From Flaveria trinervia (taxonomy: Eukaryota > Streptophyta > Magnoliopsida > Asterales > Asteraceae): a stretch of DNA of 64,000 bases. The position numbers and the translations under genes were made by a program. Positions within the stretch are counted from its first letter, which is position 1. Every line of letters begins with the position of its first letter. The notes under the pieces are model-generated. The model saw only the letters and a program-made list of their open reading frames with translations. It was not told the origin of the DNA and searched no databases. The stretch is from assembly GCA_025506515.1 (NCBI GenBank), contig CM046457.1:4060444-4124443 (forward strand), read 5' to 3'. This document shows, one piece after another, positions 12,839 to 25,873 of this stretch.

Positions 12839-13081
12839 GTGCACCCGAAAATGATGCTTATGCTTACCGCTAGCATTATGTACTTTTACCTTCAACAATG
12901 TGATGAAGAGCCCGAATCTGCACCATCATCTGTTGCAGTCACACCCGACGCATCACCAGCCCTTTCTATTAACGGTGACGATGACGGTTTTATGATTGGA
13001 GAGCATTTCAGTATGACCATTGATGATGCAGCCTCAGATACCACTTGTGCTTCAAATCTTGAAGATCTTTCTTCACTGTAA
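12839..13081 (+). pseudogene. Duplicated terminal exon of the fimbrin gene
   Basis: An 80-codon open exon preceded by its own splice acceptor (TTTTGACAG at 12830-12838) and ending in the same stop as the exon at 7572-7814. Three base differences separate the copies; two change the protein (Ile to Val in the SSVAVTPDASP stretch and Phe to Ile in FSMTIDDAAS). It starts VHPKMMLMLTASIMYFYLQ, the last helix of the final CH domain, and continues into the acidic tail. It has no upstream fimbrin exons of its own, so it can be expressed only by splicing from the exon ending at 7051 past the original last exon. It may be an inert gene fragment or an alternative last exon. Confidence 0.8.
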
Positions 13082-14057
13082 ATCATTTTGGTTTTCTTTA
13101 CATGAATCATAAATGTTTACATACATTTTTGCACAAAAGATTAAATAGGCTAAAGGTTGTAGACTTGATGAGAGTACAAAATGTTAAAGTCAGTTTTGTG
13201 GGTGGGGGTGGGGGGGGTTGTTAAATGTTTATTCTCCATGTAAGTTACAATTGTTTTAAACAGAGTTTATGCAGGCTTTATCTTGAGTTGAGGTTCTTGT
13301 TTAGGTTGGCTTTGATTTTTTTGATTTAGTTTCATAAAAAAATATAGAAATTGAAGTGTTGCCTGTAAAATGTGGCGGACATACTGTTAACTTTATAAGT
13401 GACCTTCACAAACACACACTAAGAAGAAGATGAAACTCTCGATCTCACTATTAAGCTAAGAAGTAAAAGAAGAGAGCAAAACTTAATATGCCCAAAAGCA
13501 ACTTTTCTGAATGAATAAGGTTTGAACTTGCAGGTACAATAAAGTAGCTAACAAAACGTGAGCCAACTTACACCATATATATAGACCAAACAAAAGGTGA
13601 AAAGACTAGGTAGAAACTAACCACCTATCATCCACTAACTATGACTTTTTCTCATGACTAAATAAACATTATATAGAACAAAAGAAGATTAAACATGAGC
13701 TACATTAGTGACACTACAGTTCACGTGCACATCAACTTCAATGTGGTGTTGTCATCTCATCACATACATATATTTTGTAAATCTCAATATTTTTGTAAAT
13801 TATTATTTTTAGAGTTTATAACTATATTATGTTTTAAATCTAAAAACATGAAAAAAAAGCATCCAAACATATATTTTGTAAATCTCAATATTTTTGTAAC
13901 ACCGTTCTGACCAAAACCGGTTTGATTCATTACCCAGCCGGATCAACACACCCAAATTGTTACTTCTAACATTTCTTTAGGGATGGAGATTAGGCAATGA
14001 TTGTGATATGATACACATAAGAAGCGTACCATCCCCCTTTAGTGTTATTGTTTTGAG

Positions 14058-14955
14058 TGATTTTTGTAATCTTGAAGAAAATTGTAAAATTTGAAGTAAA
14101 AACTATTTTTTTATTCTTTATTTGGTCTAGTGAGGAGTAATAAAAAATATACAAGATAGAAAAAGAATAAGGGAATAGATATAGTACGAAACTATGAATC
14201 TTGAGAGAATAACACTTAAGACCATGAAAAATACATATAGAACATATCAAATAGAGTGTTAGTGAATTAAAGTTTTAAAAGAAAAGAGATTTAGATAATT
14301 TCATATTCTTTTTTCTTTTTGAATAAAAATTTTTATTAAATCGCCAAGGATATGTTGGTGATTTTAGTGTCACCGGTCATTTTATGTAATTGGAATTTAC
14401 ACGAGTGCTAATAAGAATTTAAACTTTGTTCTAATACGAGTACGTCGGTACGGAGTGCACACTTGTATATAAGACGAGTTTAATTCTAATGGATAAAGTA
14501 TTAAGTTAAATTATTAAAATAATTGAATAGCTTTTACGTTTTATAAATTTGATTTAGAAAAGGCTTTAATAATTTAATTTTTGGAAAACTTTATCGGAAC
14601 AATAAACGGTTTTATCAAAACCGTCAACTTTGAAACCAACTTGGAAACCACTTTTGTTTTCATCCATATATTTTGTATAGTTGGTTCAAAGGGGTGAGAA
14701 TTTTTTTTTTCGTGGACTACTACTCAAACAAAAGAAAAGCACTTTTGCATATTCAACCAAATTCATATATTCATCATCTCTCTTTGATTTTGATTTTCTT
14801 GCCATAATCAAAATTGTTTTGTTAGATTATCCTAGATTAAATTTTGTGATACCGGGCAAGTAGGGTCGAATTGTTAATCAAGGAAAGTGATTTCCTCATG
14901 ATCTAACAAACTATTCGGTTCCGTTTTTCGTCTATATTTTACCCATTTTCTTACA
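14058..14955 (+). repeat. Copia-1 left LTR
   Basis: 898 bp matching 19572-20468 and the solo LTR 8788-9685. Diverges from the right LTR upstream of GAGTGATTTTTG and downstream of TTTTCTTACA. Contains TTGTTAATCAAG at 14871-14882, which is complementary to the leader at 14958-14969. Confidence 0.85.
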
Positions 14956-14977
14956 ATCTTGATTAACAAATGCAATC

Positions 14978-17900
14978 ATGGCTGAATCTGTCAAGGAGAT
15001 GATATCTAGTTTCAACAAGTTGAACAAGTTTGAAGGCACTGATTTTCGTCGTTGGCAGAAAAAGATGCATTTTCTGTTAACGACACTGAAGGTGGTGTAT
15101 GTGTTGTCTACCCCGATGTCTGAAATCACTGATGCTTCACCGCTGGAACAGATTAGGAAACGGAACAAGTGGGAAAATGCTGACTACATTTGTAGGGGTC
15201 ATATTCTGAACGGGATGTCGGACGCTCTCTTCGATATCTATCAACATGTGGAAAGTGCAACATAATTATGGAATGATTTGGAGTCGAAGTATATTGCGGA
15301 AGACGCCTTCTCTAAAAAGTTTCTTGTAAGTGATTTCAATAACTATAAGATGGTAGATTCATGGTCCGTAATGGAACAATATAATGAACTTGTTTGTATT
15401 CTTGGTCAATTCACACAACACAAAATAAGTATGGATGAATCTTTTGTTGTTTCAAGTATCATTGATAAACTTCCATCTTCATGGAAAGATTACAAACGTG
15501 ATTTAAAACATCAAAAAGAGGAATTGTCTTTGGTTCAATTAGGGAGCCATTTGCACATCGAAGAGTCTCTTCGAGTGCAAGAGAATGGCAAGGGTAAAGG
15601 GATAATTGAATCTGGGAAATCTGGACAGCCCTCTGAACCATCTGGACAGCCTTCTGTTCATATGGTTGAAGACAAAAAGAATTACACAAACAAAGGAAAG
15701 GGTGTCAAACGTAAGTTTCATCCTACAAACAAACCGAACAAGAAATCCAAGAATTTGGTTTGTTGGAGATGTCAAAAGCCGGGTCATCTAAAACGTGATT
15801 GCCGAGTCAAAATTTACAACAATGGTGCTGGAACTAGTGGGGCTGGAAATGGGTCTAAGGACTCGGTTCCAAAAAATGAAGGTCAGAATATTACTAACCT
15901 TAATAATTCAGTCAAGAATTATTTTTCACTAATTCCTCAATCTCTCTATGTACAGGATGATGATAATGAATGGTGGGTTGACTCGGGTGCAACAAGTCAC
16001 TATTGTAAAGATCGGTGGTGGTTCGAGAAATTAACGCCGATAGATGATGGATCCTATGTCAAAATGGGAGATGATTCGAGTCAACCTATTTGTGGTGTTG
16101 GTGTAGTTAATTTGTCTTTTACTAGTGGTAAAACTATTAAATTAGTTGATGTTGTGTATGTACCTAAACTACGTAAGAATCTAGTTAGTGGTACTTGTTT
16201 GAATTGTGAAGGATACAAGCAAGTTTATGAATCTAATAAATATGTATTATCAAAATGTGGCATGTTTGTTGGCTTTGGTTACTTTTTAGTAGAAATAGAA
16301 TGTTTATATTAAATATAGATCATAAACCAGTTTTAGTTGAAAATTCTGCTTTTGTTACATCTACTACACAAAAAGTCAATGAATCTATGTTATGGCATGC
16401 ACGTTTAGGTCATGTAAATTTTAGGAAATTGTATAATATGTCTACAGATGGTTTAATTCCTTCTTTTGATTTAAATACAGAAAGTTGCAAAACTTGTATG
16501 CTCACAAAAATCACTAGACAACCTTTTCCTAATATTAATAGGAAATCTGAGATTTTAGATCTAATACATAGTGATTTATGTGACTTTCACTCTACACCTT
16601 CTTTAGGTAATAAAAAGTATTGTATTACTTTTATTGATGATGCTACTCGGTTTTGCTATGTGTACCTCTTACATTCAAAAGATGAAGCCTTAGATAAGTT
16701 TAGGATTTATAAAACCAAGGTTAAATTACAATTGGGTAAGTCAATAAAATGTCTAAGAACCGACCGAGGAGGTGAATATATGGATCGCCAATATTTTCAA
16801 TCTGTTGGTATTATTCATGAAACAACCGCTCCATATACACCTCAACAAAATGGTAACGCTAAATGTAAAAATAGAGTTTTGAAGGAAATGGTAAACTCAA
16901 TGCTTTCTTATTCGGGTTTAGGTGAAGGATTTTGGGGAGAGGCGTTGTTGGCATCTTGTTTTGTACTTAATAGAGTTCCAAACAAGAATAACAAATCGGC
17001 TCCTTATAAGCTGTGATTCAATAAAGAACCAAATTTATCCTTTTTCTGAATTTGGGGATGTCAAGCTGTTGTAAAAATACCCAAACCTAAACAAAAAACA
17101 TTGGGTGAACGTGGAGTTGATTGCATATTTATTGCTATGCAGAAAACTCCAAGGCGTATAGGTTCTATGTTATGGAACCCAATGACTCAATTTCGGTTAA
17201 CACCGTAATAGAGTCGCGGGATGCCATTTTCGATGAAATGAGGTTTTCTTCAATTCTCAGGCCTAAGGATCTGATTTATAATAGTAATGAAAGCCAAAGT
17301 TCAGGAACATCAAATGATGTAACCGATACAGAAAATCAGCAAATTCGAAAAAGCAAAAGAGGTCGAATTGCTAAAAATTTTGGTCCCGACTATCAACTTT
17401 ATTTGGTAGAAGGTTCAAGAGAAGAGGTTGGTCATAAATACTATTATTGTTATAGTATTGGAGATGATCCAAAGACTTATCGAGAGGCCATGGAGTCTAG
17501 AGATGTGGCATTTTGGAAGGAAGCTATAGATGATGAAATGTCATCTATTCTTGAAAATAATACGTGGGTATTAGCGGATTTGCCTCCAGGTTGTAAGCCA
17601 CTTGGTTGCAAATGGATTTTCAAAAAGAAAATGAAAGTTGATGGAACAATTGATAAGTTCAAAGCTCGGTTGGTTATTCAAGGATTTAGGCAAAAACCCG
17701 GTATAGATTATTTTGATACGTATGCCCCTGTAGCTAGAATATCAACCATTAGATTACTGATTGCTTTAGCTGCTATACATAATTTAGTTGTTCATCAAAT
17801 AGATGTTAAGACAGCATTTTTAAATGGTGATCTTGATGAAGAAGTTTACATGAAACAACCCGAAGGGTTTGTTATACCCGGTAATGAAAATAAAGTATGT

Positions 17901-19006
17901 AAGCTTGTTAAATCATTATATGGGCTTAAACAAGCTCCAAAACAGTGGCATCAAAAATTTGATGAAGTTATTTTATCAAATGGGTTTGCACTAAATCAAT
18001 GTGACAAGTGTGTTTATAGTAGATTTGATGCTACTGGAGCTGGTGTGATCATTTGCTTATATGTAGATGATATGTTGATATTTGGTACTGACCAAACTCA
18101 AATAGATGAAACAAAGAAGTTGTTATGATCTAGGTTCTCCATGAAGGATATGGGGGAGGCGGATGTGATTCTTGGAATAAGAATCAAACGGGTTAATAAA
18201 GGATTTGTGATGACTCAATCACATTATATAGAGAAAATTCTTAATAAATTTACTTTAGTGATTGTTCTCCCGTAAGTACGCCGTTAGATCCAAGTTTGAA
18301 ATTGATGCCTAACACAGGGAAACCAGTTTCGCAATTGGAATACTCTAGAGCTATCGGTTGTTTAATGTATGCAATGACAAGTACACGGCTTGATATAGCT
18401 TATGCGGTCGGAAAACTGAGTAGATATACTAGTAACCCTAGTGCTCAACATTGGCAAGCAATTCAAAGAGTATTCAAGTATCTTAAAGGGACAATGAATT
18501 ATGGTTTGAGCTACTTGGGGTTTCCTTTGATTCTAGAAGGATATTCAGATGCGAGTTGGATATCCAATTTAGAGGATCACTCATCCACAACAGGTTGGGT
18601 GTTCTTGCTTGGAGGAGGTGCTATTTCATGGGCATCTAAAAAACAAACTTGTATCACCAACCCAATCATGGAGTCGGAATTTATTGCCCTAGCTGCTGCT
18701 GGGAAAGAAGCAGAATGGTTAAGGAATTTGGTCTATGAAATTCCTTTGTGGTCTAAACCTATTGCGCCCATTTCTATACGTTGTGATAGTGAAGCTACTT
18801 TAGCCAAGGCGTATAGTCAAGTTTATAACGGAAAGTCAAGGCATTTAAGTGTAAGACATAGCATGATAAGAGAATTAATCATGAATGGTGTTATTTCTAT
18901 AGAATATATTAGAACACACGACAATTTGGCGGATCATTTGACAAAAGGTCTTGCAAGAGACTTAGTGCACAAGTCTGCAATTGGGATGGGATTAAAGTCC
19001 ATTTAA
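14978..19006 (+). pseudogene. Copia-1 gag-pol polyprotein, broken
   Basis: The ATG at 14978 opens a gag N-terminus (MAESVKEMISSFNKLNKFEG). Zinc knuckle CWRCQKPGHLKRDC lies near 15760, protease motif WWVDSGATSHYC near 15975, and the pre-integrase HARLGH segment near 16400. Integrase residues are in HSDLCDF, CLRTDRGGEY and TPQQNG; RT has the intact YVDDM motif near 18060 and ends in RNase H with DASW and ADHLTKGL. Lesions: TAA at 15263-15265 where Gln is expected, a frameshift near 16290, TGA at 17014-17016 where Trp is expected, a further stop near 17048, a frameshift near 17132, TGA at 18126-18128 and a frameshift near 18260. The element cannot make its own polyprotein. Confidence 0.88.
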
Positions 19007-19571
19007 TTTTATTATGGATCATTTGACAAAAGGTCTTGTATCACCAACTAATAATGATTTTGCATAACAAGTGCACGCCTAGTGTAAAGATCATGAAGCT
19101 CCAGATTTGATTACCTTTAGTTGGATAATAGTCTTTCAATATTAAGTACGTTAGAAGTAGTAGTCAATGAAATAAAAAAATATAAATATGAAATTATTCT
19201 ATAAATGTTAACATAGATATTCACGTCAACAAAAGGTGGTTTTCCTTTTTTCTCTGAGTGTTGGGGTGGGTTTACGTTGTGTACAAAATGTCAAATTTGA
19301 TTTTATAATTTATGCACAAATAATTCAATGTAAGCTCATTTTTGAAGTTGTTACTTCCAAATATCACTCGCATTTTCCAGAAATGTTCACATATCAAACA
19401 TTAAAGATGCTCACATAAATAAGCCAAAGACAAAAAGACAAAACAAACTCAATAGCAGCAACACGCATGCATTCATGTTGTGTAATGAGATATAAATAAC
19501 AATTTACATAATTTTTAACGACTATTAGTTTTTGTTTCAAAGAAGACATTTCGAGCATATCTTTGTAGGAG

Positions 19572-20468
19572 TGATTTTTGTAATCTTGGAGAAAATTGTA
19601 AAGTTTGAAGTAAAAACTATTTTTTTATTCTTTATTTGGTCTAGTGAGGAGTAATAAAAAATATACAAGATAGAAAAAGAATAAGGGAATAGATATAGTA
19701 CAAAACTATGAATCTTGAGAGAATAACACTTAAGACCATGAAAAATACATATAGAACATATCAAATAGAGTGTTAGTGAATTAAAGTTTTAAAAGAAAAG
19801 AGATTTAGATAATTTCATATTCTTTTTTTCTTTTTGAACAAAAATTTTTATTAAATCGCCAAGGATATGTTGGTGATTTTAGTGTCACCGGTCATTTTAT
19901 GTAATTGGAATTTACACGAGTGCTAATAAGAATTTAAACTTTGTTTTAATACGAGTACGTCGGTGCGGAGTGCACACTTGTATATAAGACGAGTTTAATT
20001 CTAATGGATAAAGTATTAAGTTAAATTATTAAAATAATTGAATAGATTTTACGTTTTATAAATTTGATTTAGAAAAGGCTTTAATAATTTAATTTTTGGA
20101 AAACTTTATCGGAACAATAAACGGTTTTATCAAAACCGTCAACTTTGAAACCAACTTGGAAACCACTTTTGTTTTCATCCATATATTTTGTATAGTTGGT
20201 TCAAGGGGTGAGAATTTTTTTTCGTGGACTACTACTCAAACAAAAGAAAAGCACTTTTGCATATTCAACCAAATTCATATATTCATCATCTCTCTTTGAT
20301 TTTGATTTTCTTGCCATAATCAAAATTGTTTTGTTAGATTATCCTAGATTAAATTTCGTGATACCCGGGCAAGTAGGGTCGAATTGTTAATCAAGGAAAG
20401 TGATTTCCTCACGATCTAACAAACTATTCGGTTCCGTTTTTCGTCTATATTTTACCCATTTTCTTACA
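19572..20468 (+). repeat. Copia-1 right LTR
   Basis: 897 bp, ending TTTTCTTACA and followed directly by GGATACAACCG, the same flank that follows the solo LTR in unit 1. The interval 19007-19571 before it is non-coding internal sequence without a recognisable polypurine tract. Confidence 0.85.
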
Positions 20469-22119
20469 GGATACAACCGAAAGCCGTCTAGCAAGATACT
20501 AGATGCAAGTTACTAATTTCATTATAGTATTAACATGAAAATTCTTCCAATCGTCATAGTTAGAGATTGCAGATGTTAATCCAAAAGAATCCAAGCACTT
20601 TGACATCTTCTACAATCTTGGATACAATGACCTTTTTGTTGTTGAAAAATATTGCATTGTTTATTGCCTTCTAAATTGTCCAACACAAAATTAGAGTGAT
20701 GGATTGTATACTAGCGTGTTGTGTATTTTTGTGAAGAACCAATATATATCTTTGTTGAGAATGCATAGATAGGTAGGATATGGCACCTAAAACTCCCACA
20801 TTTCCATATGACATAAGCTATATATCACCCATAGAATATGTGGTTATGAGTATCTTCTATTTCTCCACATAATCTGCATAAAAAACCATAAAACATTTTT
20901 AAATATTTTAAAGTGCGCAAGTAAGTTTTGTAACATGCTCTAACTTTTCTCTAAAAATAAAGAAAATGAAAGTTATGAAATTTACACTTGTTGCGGGCCA
21001 CATCATAGGGCTGGTCGTGATGAGGGTCGCATCATGTTTGAATGCAGGCAGCGACATCCAGGCTAAGCAAAGTAGCAAACTCTAACCGGTCGATTCGAAA
21101 GTGATGATAAGGAATCATGTATCGACATGTGACTGATGACCAATGGTTGGATCATGACATGTGGTCACGACGCGAACAGCATCGAATTAAGGATGTGGAC
21201 CGCATCACAAATAAGGGCTCGAGACCAATGTGCTGGTGACACATGTCAGTCATGACTTACATGAAGACGATGCGACCCGCGTCGTTTTAGTGATGCAGGG
21301 CTCATCAACCCTAGCATCTGATGATAAAAGGAACCCTCAAATATGCTTAAATCCTAAGTTTGAATCTCTCTAAATTCTTTTACATCTAACCTTATACCTT
21401 ACTTTAGATCGATCTTGGGTTGTTCCTGAGGTACTAGACAAAAAACGATGCCGAAAACAAAGTCCCGAAGCTGTAAATGAAAGAATATGAGCTTAAGTCA
21501 AAGTGTTGTTTACTTAGGAACTACCAACTAGACTCCTTTTAACCACTCATAACAAGATGAATACATTATGTCTTTTATAAACAAAATGTTTATTATATTT
21601 TTATGAAAATTGCCTACATGAAATAATAAAATTTTAAATCATGACTCGCATTCTATGATAAAGACATTTACATCGGAAATAGTTTGGTCAAATTAATATC
21701 TTGGGTATGGATGAAAGTCTCATACCGAGGCTATTCCAGGTCTCCGTGTACATGCGGGGGTCTTTGTTGAAAAAGAGTCTGATTGAGCGATAAAAACAAT
21801 TATATACGGAGGGTAAACTCCAAAGTTGAAATCAACTGCTTAATATATAGTTTGCTTATGAAAAATATGATTTGAGATTCTGAATAACATGCATGTTTGA
21901 AATACTTTATAGTTATTACATGTATTCACTAGTTTTCGCTGATAAATGCTTTCAAAACCTTTTGAAAGTAAACACGTGTAATATATGTTAGCTAGGGTTA
22001 GGGCCCAAAGGATGTTGACTCCCTATGCCTGGATAACTTAGATTTGTATACATATAAGCCAAGTGAATTGCTGAAAAAATCACGACTCTCTAGATGCATA
22101 AATCGTTATGATAGTATAA

Positions 22120-22643
22120 TACAATAAAATCTTTATAAAGTAATAATCTTGGGACCATGATATTTTATAAATTTAGTGAAATTTTCATATCTATAAATTA
22201 ATAAATTATTAATTTAAATAGTTGGCTTATATGCATGAGAAACTCTCAAACTAATGCATCGACCTTTAAATTTTCCATGTCCGTTCACTTTACCTATTAA
22301 AATAAAACGAAAACAAGAACCTTCAAAATTCACATGTACATTCACACATTAATAAACTTATCAAGTTGAATCTACATAGATCTAGATTGATCATTACAAA
22401 ATGCCCAATGATAAAAAAACAAGTGAGTATAGATTTGTTTTTACTAAACAATAATCCTATAATTTTGGAATATTTCAATAATTGTTGATTTATAGTTTTG
22501 CTGGGACCAATATATTTACATTGGATTCCAAAAAAATTATTATCTTATTATATTGATTGTGGTCCAATATTATACCGGTCCCAAGTTGGGACCAGACAAA
22601 TTATTAATTTTATCAAGTATTAAATTATAGAGGTTCTAGTGTA
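22120..22643. repeat. MITE-like element, duplicated copy
   Basis: Counterpart of 11335-11856 within duplication unit 2, with the same inverted ends and only a few single-base indels. Confidence 0.45.
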
Positions 22644-23619
22644 ACAAACAAGTGTTTATGAACCTTGATTGTCTATAAAGGGTTTCGAAGTCCTTTTTTA
22701 AATATATGAATAGTAAAAGTTTTGATGTAATATTGATGTCATACATCTTAAAAGATTTTGATATAAATAATTTTATTGTGTAAATGATTCGAAACCACAA
22801 AACAAACGATCAAAACCAACATATCACACGACCTAAGAATGCTATAACCTAGGATGTGACAACTTGTAGGCTATAAATATAGTTGAAGCTTGTTTATAAC
22901 TTCATTTTTTGCATGTAAAGATTCGTCATATATTAAATCTCATATGTCTTTTTATTATACAAATTTTAAATAATAAGGATTAAATCCTAGTAAACATTGT
23001 CTAAAAATTAAACTTAGAAATATCATATGAAAACTCGTGTTTCTGCATACATGATGTGCTCTTTTAATGCATTAATGTTTAGGGTATGAACATCGGTTAG
23101 TGTCTAATACCTTTTAAACCAAGTTGGTAGTGAGAAGACCAACAGTCAACAGCACAATGAGAATGAAAAACGTATGTTTTGAAAAGAAAAGACTAGATGT
23201 GTAATACGAACATGCCAAAACACCAGTTATGTAATTTACTTCAACTATTACTTTACTAAGAAAATAACTTTAACCAATTTGTCTTTTTAGAACATAACCA
23301 TTCATGTAATTTACTTTGAATATTACTAGACAACTTTAAAAAATTCTCTTTAAAAAAAACTCACACATCCATTCAATTTACTCTATCTTACTTTACGGTA
23401 TATCACAATACCTGAACCTGAAACCTTTAAGGAAAAAGATTGAACTTGAACCCATAAACTCTTTAGAGAACATCATTGACACACAATGTACAATTGATAA
23501 ATATTTAGTTATTCATAAAATGTTCGGGACAAGGAAATGACATTCCTCGTGTTTTTTTAATTCCCGTTTTACATCGGGTCAAGAGAAGGGTTGGATCCCT
23601 ACACGATACTCTACACTTT

Positions 23620-24856
23620 AGTACAAGAGGTTGTTTCTTGTGATTTAAATCCATAACTTTAATGTCACAAAACAAAAACATCATAAGTTGGTTTGTGTTA
23701 GATTTTAGAAAATGTCAAATAAAATAATATTATATATATATATATATATGTATGCATTTGAACGGAAAATCTACTTGACTCTTACTCTTAAGTTACTCCA
23801 AGCTAATTTACAACATGCTTATGGTTCAATCCAAATAACTCTTATTAAAATGCAAAACATATATAAAGGTTGTTTGATAGTTTTTTTAATGATTTATAGT
23901 CTCTTAATGATTAAATGGTAACTTTAAGTCTAAATGACTAAGAGGTAACCATTAAAATATTACATCTTAAATATTCAGACTAAATGTTACATTTTAACCC
24001 TTAAGAGATTATAAACTATTAAAATGTAGTCTTTTAATGCCATCAATAAGCTACCAAAATACTATACTCAGTGGACAAGAAGAGGGCACTAATGATGATG
24101 ATATGGACACATTTAAGACTCTAAATATCATTACATGAGTGTAAAATGATTTTTGTATAAACAACACATAGGTGATATTTTAGAGCATTTATAGTGAAAT
24201 CTTTAAAAATATATAAGTGTGTTTGGTATATTATATGAAATTATTTTAAGTGGTTATGAGTGAAGAAGAGATAAATTGTTTGATTGGTATATTTAAAAAA
24301 TCAATGTTTAATTCTTATAAAAATTTTAATATTTTTAAAAGTGATTATGAGTGAAGAAGAGATAAAAAAGTAATTATAAGCTTATAAAAGTATTTATTAT
24401 TTTAAAAAGAAAATAATATATAATAATTTTTAATATAGTTATATAAATAAAGATAAAAAAATACACTGTTAATTACGTATAACTATTACTTGAGAAAATA
24501 ATATAATATTATTCCTTTCACTTTTCTATTCCGTATAAACCTTTTCGCATGCACTAAACCCTCGCTCACCGCTCTACATTCCTACCATCGACATATTCAT
24601 TCACGCTAATCTCTCCATCGAACTTCATTCCCCAATTATCCGATGATTCACTGCAATGATTACATAATCTGATCCACACATGTACCTTTCGCCATGATTG
24701 TATGTTTATATGAACTGTTTTCAAAGGTTTTGCGAATTGCTATGCAACACCAAAGCGTTAATTTACGAACTGCATGTTTGCTGTAGAATTTGGGGATTTT
24801 TGAAAACTCAATTGATATGTATGCAATCGCCTTACTCGGTTTTGATTTTTCTGTCA
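23620..24856. other. Intergenic DNA and probable upstream region of the EDM2-like gene
   Basis: No gene was seen. Contains a short (TA)n tract at about 23732-23748 and two copies of TTATGAGTGAAGAAGAGATAA about 90 bp apart (near 24255 and 24346). The C-rich stretch at about 24540-24650 could be the 5' leader of the EDM2-like transcript, but nothing fixes a transcription start. Confidence 0.35.
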
Positions 24857-25660
24857 TCGAAGAACATTTAACTGCTGAATCAGGCTATTTCCTTCGATTT
24901 TGTCTGTTGATTTCTCTGATTTTGTTCGTAGTTATACATAGTGTCTTAGTTGTCATCGTCATACTGTGTTTTTTTGTTTGTTTTTGTTTTTGTGTGATCG
25001 ATGAACATCCAACAACTGATTCAGACTATATCCTCTGATTCTGTATGTTGATTTTCTCTAATATTGTTCGTAGGTATATATAGTGTTCTAGTTGTCATCG
25101 TCTTATTCATTTTGGTTTTTGTGTGATTGATGAACCTCCAACAACTGAATCAGACTATTTGCATTCGGTTTTGAAGTTTGATTTCCTCTGATTGTGTTCG
25201 TAGTTATACATAGTGTTCTAGTTGTCATTGTCTCATCCATTACTTTTTTTGTGTGATCGATGAACATCCAACAACTAAATCAAACTGTTTCCTATTATTT
25301 TGTATGCTGATTTACTCTGATTTTTTTGTACTCATTTTGGTTTCTGTGTGATTGAAGAACATTCAACAACTAAATCAGACTTTTTATTCTATTTGTACGT
25401 TGATTTCCTCTGATTTTGTTAATAGTTATATATAGTGTTCTAGTTGTTGTCATCTTAGTGTTTTTTGGTTTTTTGGTGATCGATCAACATCCAAAACTGA
25501 ATCAGACCGTTTTCTTTGATTCTGTACGTTAATTTTCCTTTGATTTTGTTGGTAGTTACGTATAGTATTTTTGTTATTGATCTTCATGTTGTTAAAATCG
25601 CTTGCTTTGAATCATTTTTTGCTTTCGTATGATGAAAGAGCATTCAACAACCAACTGCTT
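24857..25660 (+). repeat. Diverged ~130-bp tandem repeats upstream of EDM2-like start codon
   Basis: About seven related units, recognised by the recurring motif (T)CGATGAACATCCAACAACT followed by AATCAGACT, CTCTGATTTTGT, and TAGTGTTCTAGTTGTCAT. The motif starts at about 24857, 24998, 25127, 25257, 25352, 25480 and 25632 (spacing 95-152 bp). The units are diverged and non-coding. They lie in what should be the leader or first intron of the EDM2-like gene. Confidence 0.75.
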
Positions 25661-25873
25661 GCTATATTTACTTTTGAATAATTTCTTGTTTGATCTTGTT
25701 ATTAAAAATGATAATGTGGTTATCTGTAATCTTTTTTTATTAAGCTTCATTCCTGTGCTATTTTCTGCAAAATTGTGATAAAATGTGTTCTATCGACTCA
25801 TATAAGTGTAGGTGTGAAAGTATTTCCAGGTGTTTTAAGGGCCTCGTCTTTGCTACTGGGAGAAGCTTTGGAC

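Larger units (their letters stand above)
14058..20468 (+). mobile_element. Copia-1: Ty1/copia retrotransposon with two LTRs, defective
   Basis: Left LTR 14058-14955, internal region 14956-19571, right LTR 19572-20468. The internal order is gag, protease, integrase, reverse transcriptase, RNase H, which defines Ty1/copia. By eye the LTRs differ at about a dozen sites in 898 bp. Unusual points: no tRNA-type primer-binding site (nothing like TGGTATCAGAGC) follows the left LTR, gag starts only 22 bp after it, no clear polypurine tract precedes the right LTR, and no target-site duplication is seen. LTR edges are therefore the limits of mutual similarity, and the true termini could extend slightly further. 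Confidence 0.85.
12830..23619 (+). repeat. Tandem duplication, unit 2, carrying the full Copia-1 element
   Basis: Second direct copy of the 7563-12829 block. It follows unit 1 without a gap as far as the left LTR (14058-14955), is interrupted by the internal region and right LTR of Copia-1, then continues from 20469 to 23619 in step with 9686-12829. The difference in length between the units (about 5.52 kb) equals internal region plus one LTR. After 23619 the two sequences part (AGTACAAGAGG against TGACAGG). Confidence 0.9.

Noticed and set aside
15459..15787. Minus-strand frames opposite Copia-1 gag
   Set aside because: Shadows of the gag reading frame; no independent protein resemblance.
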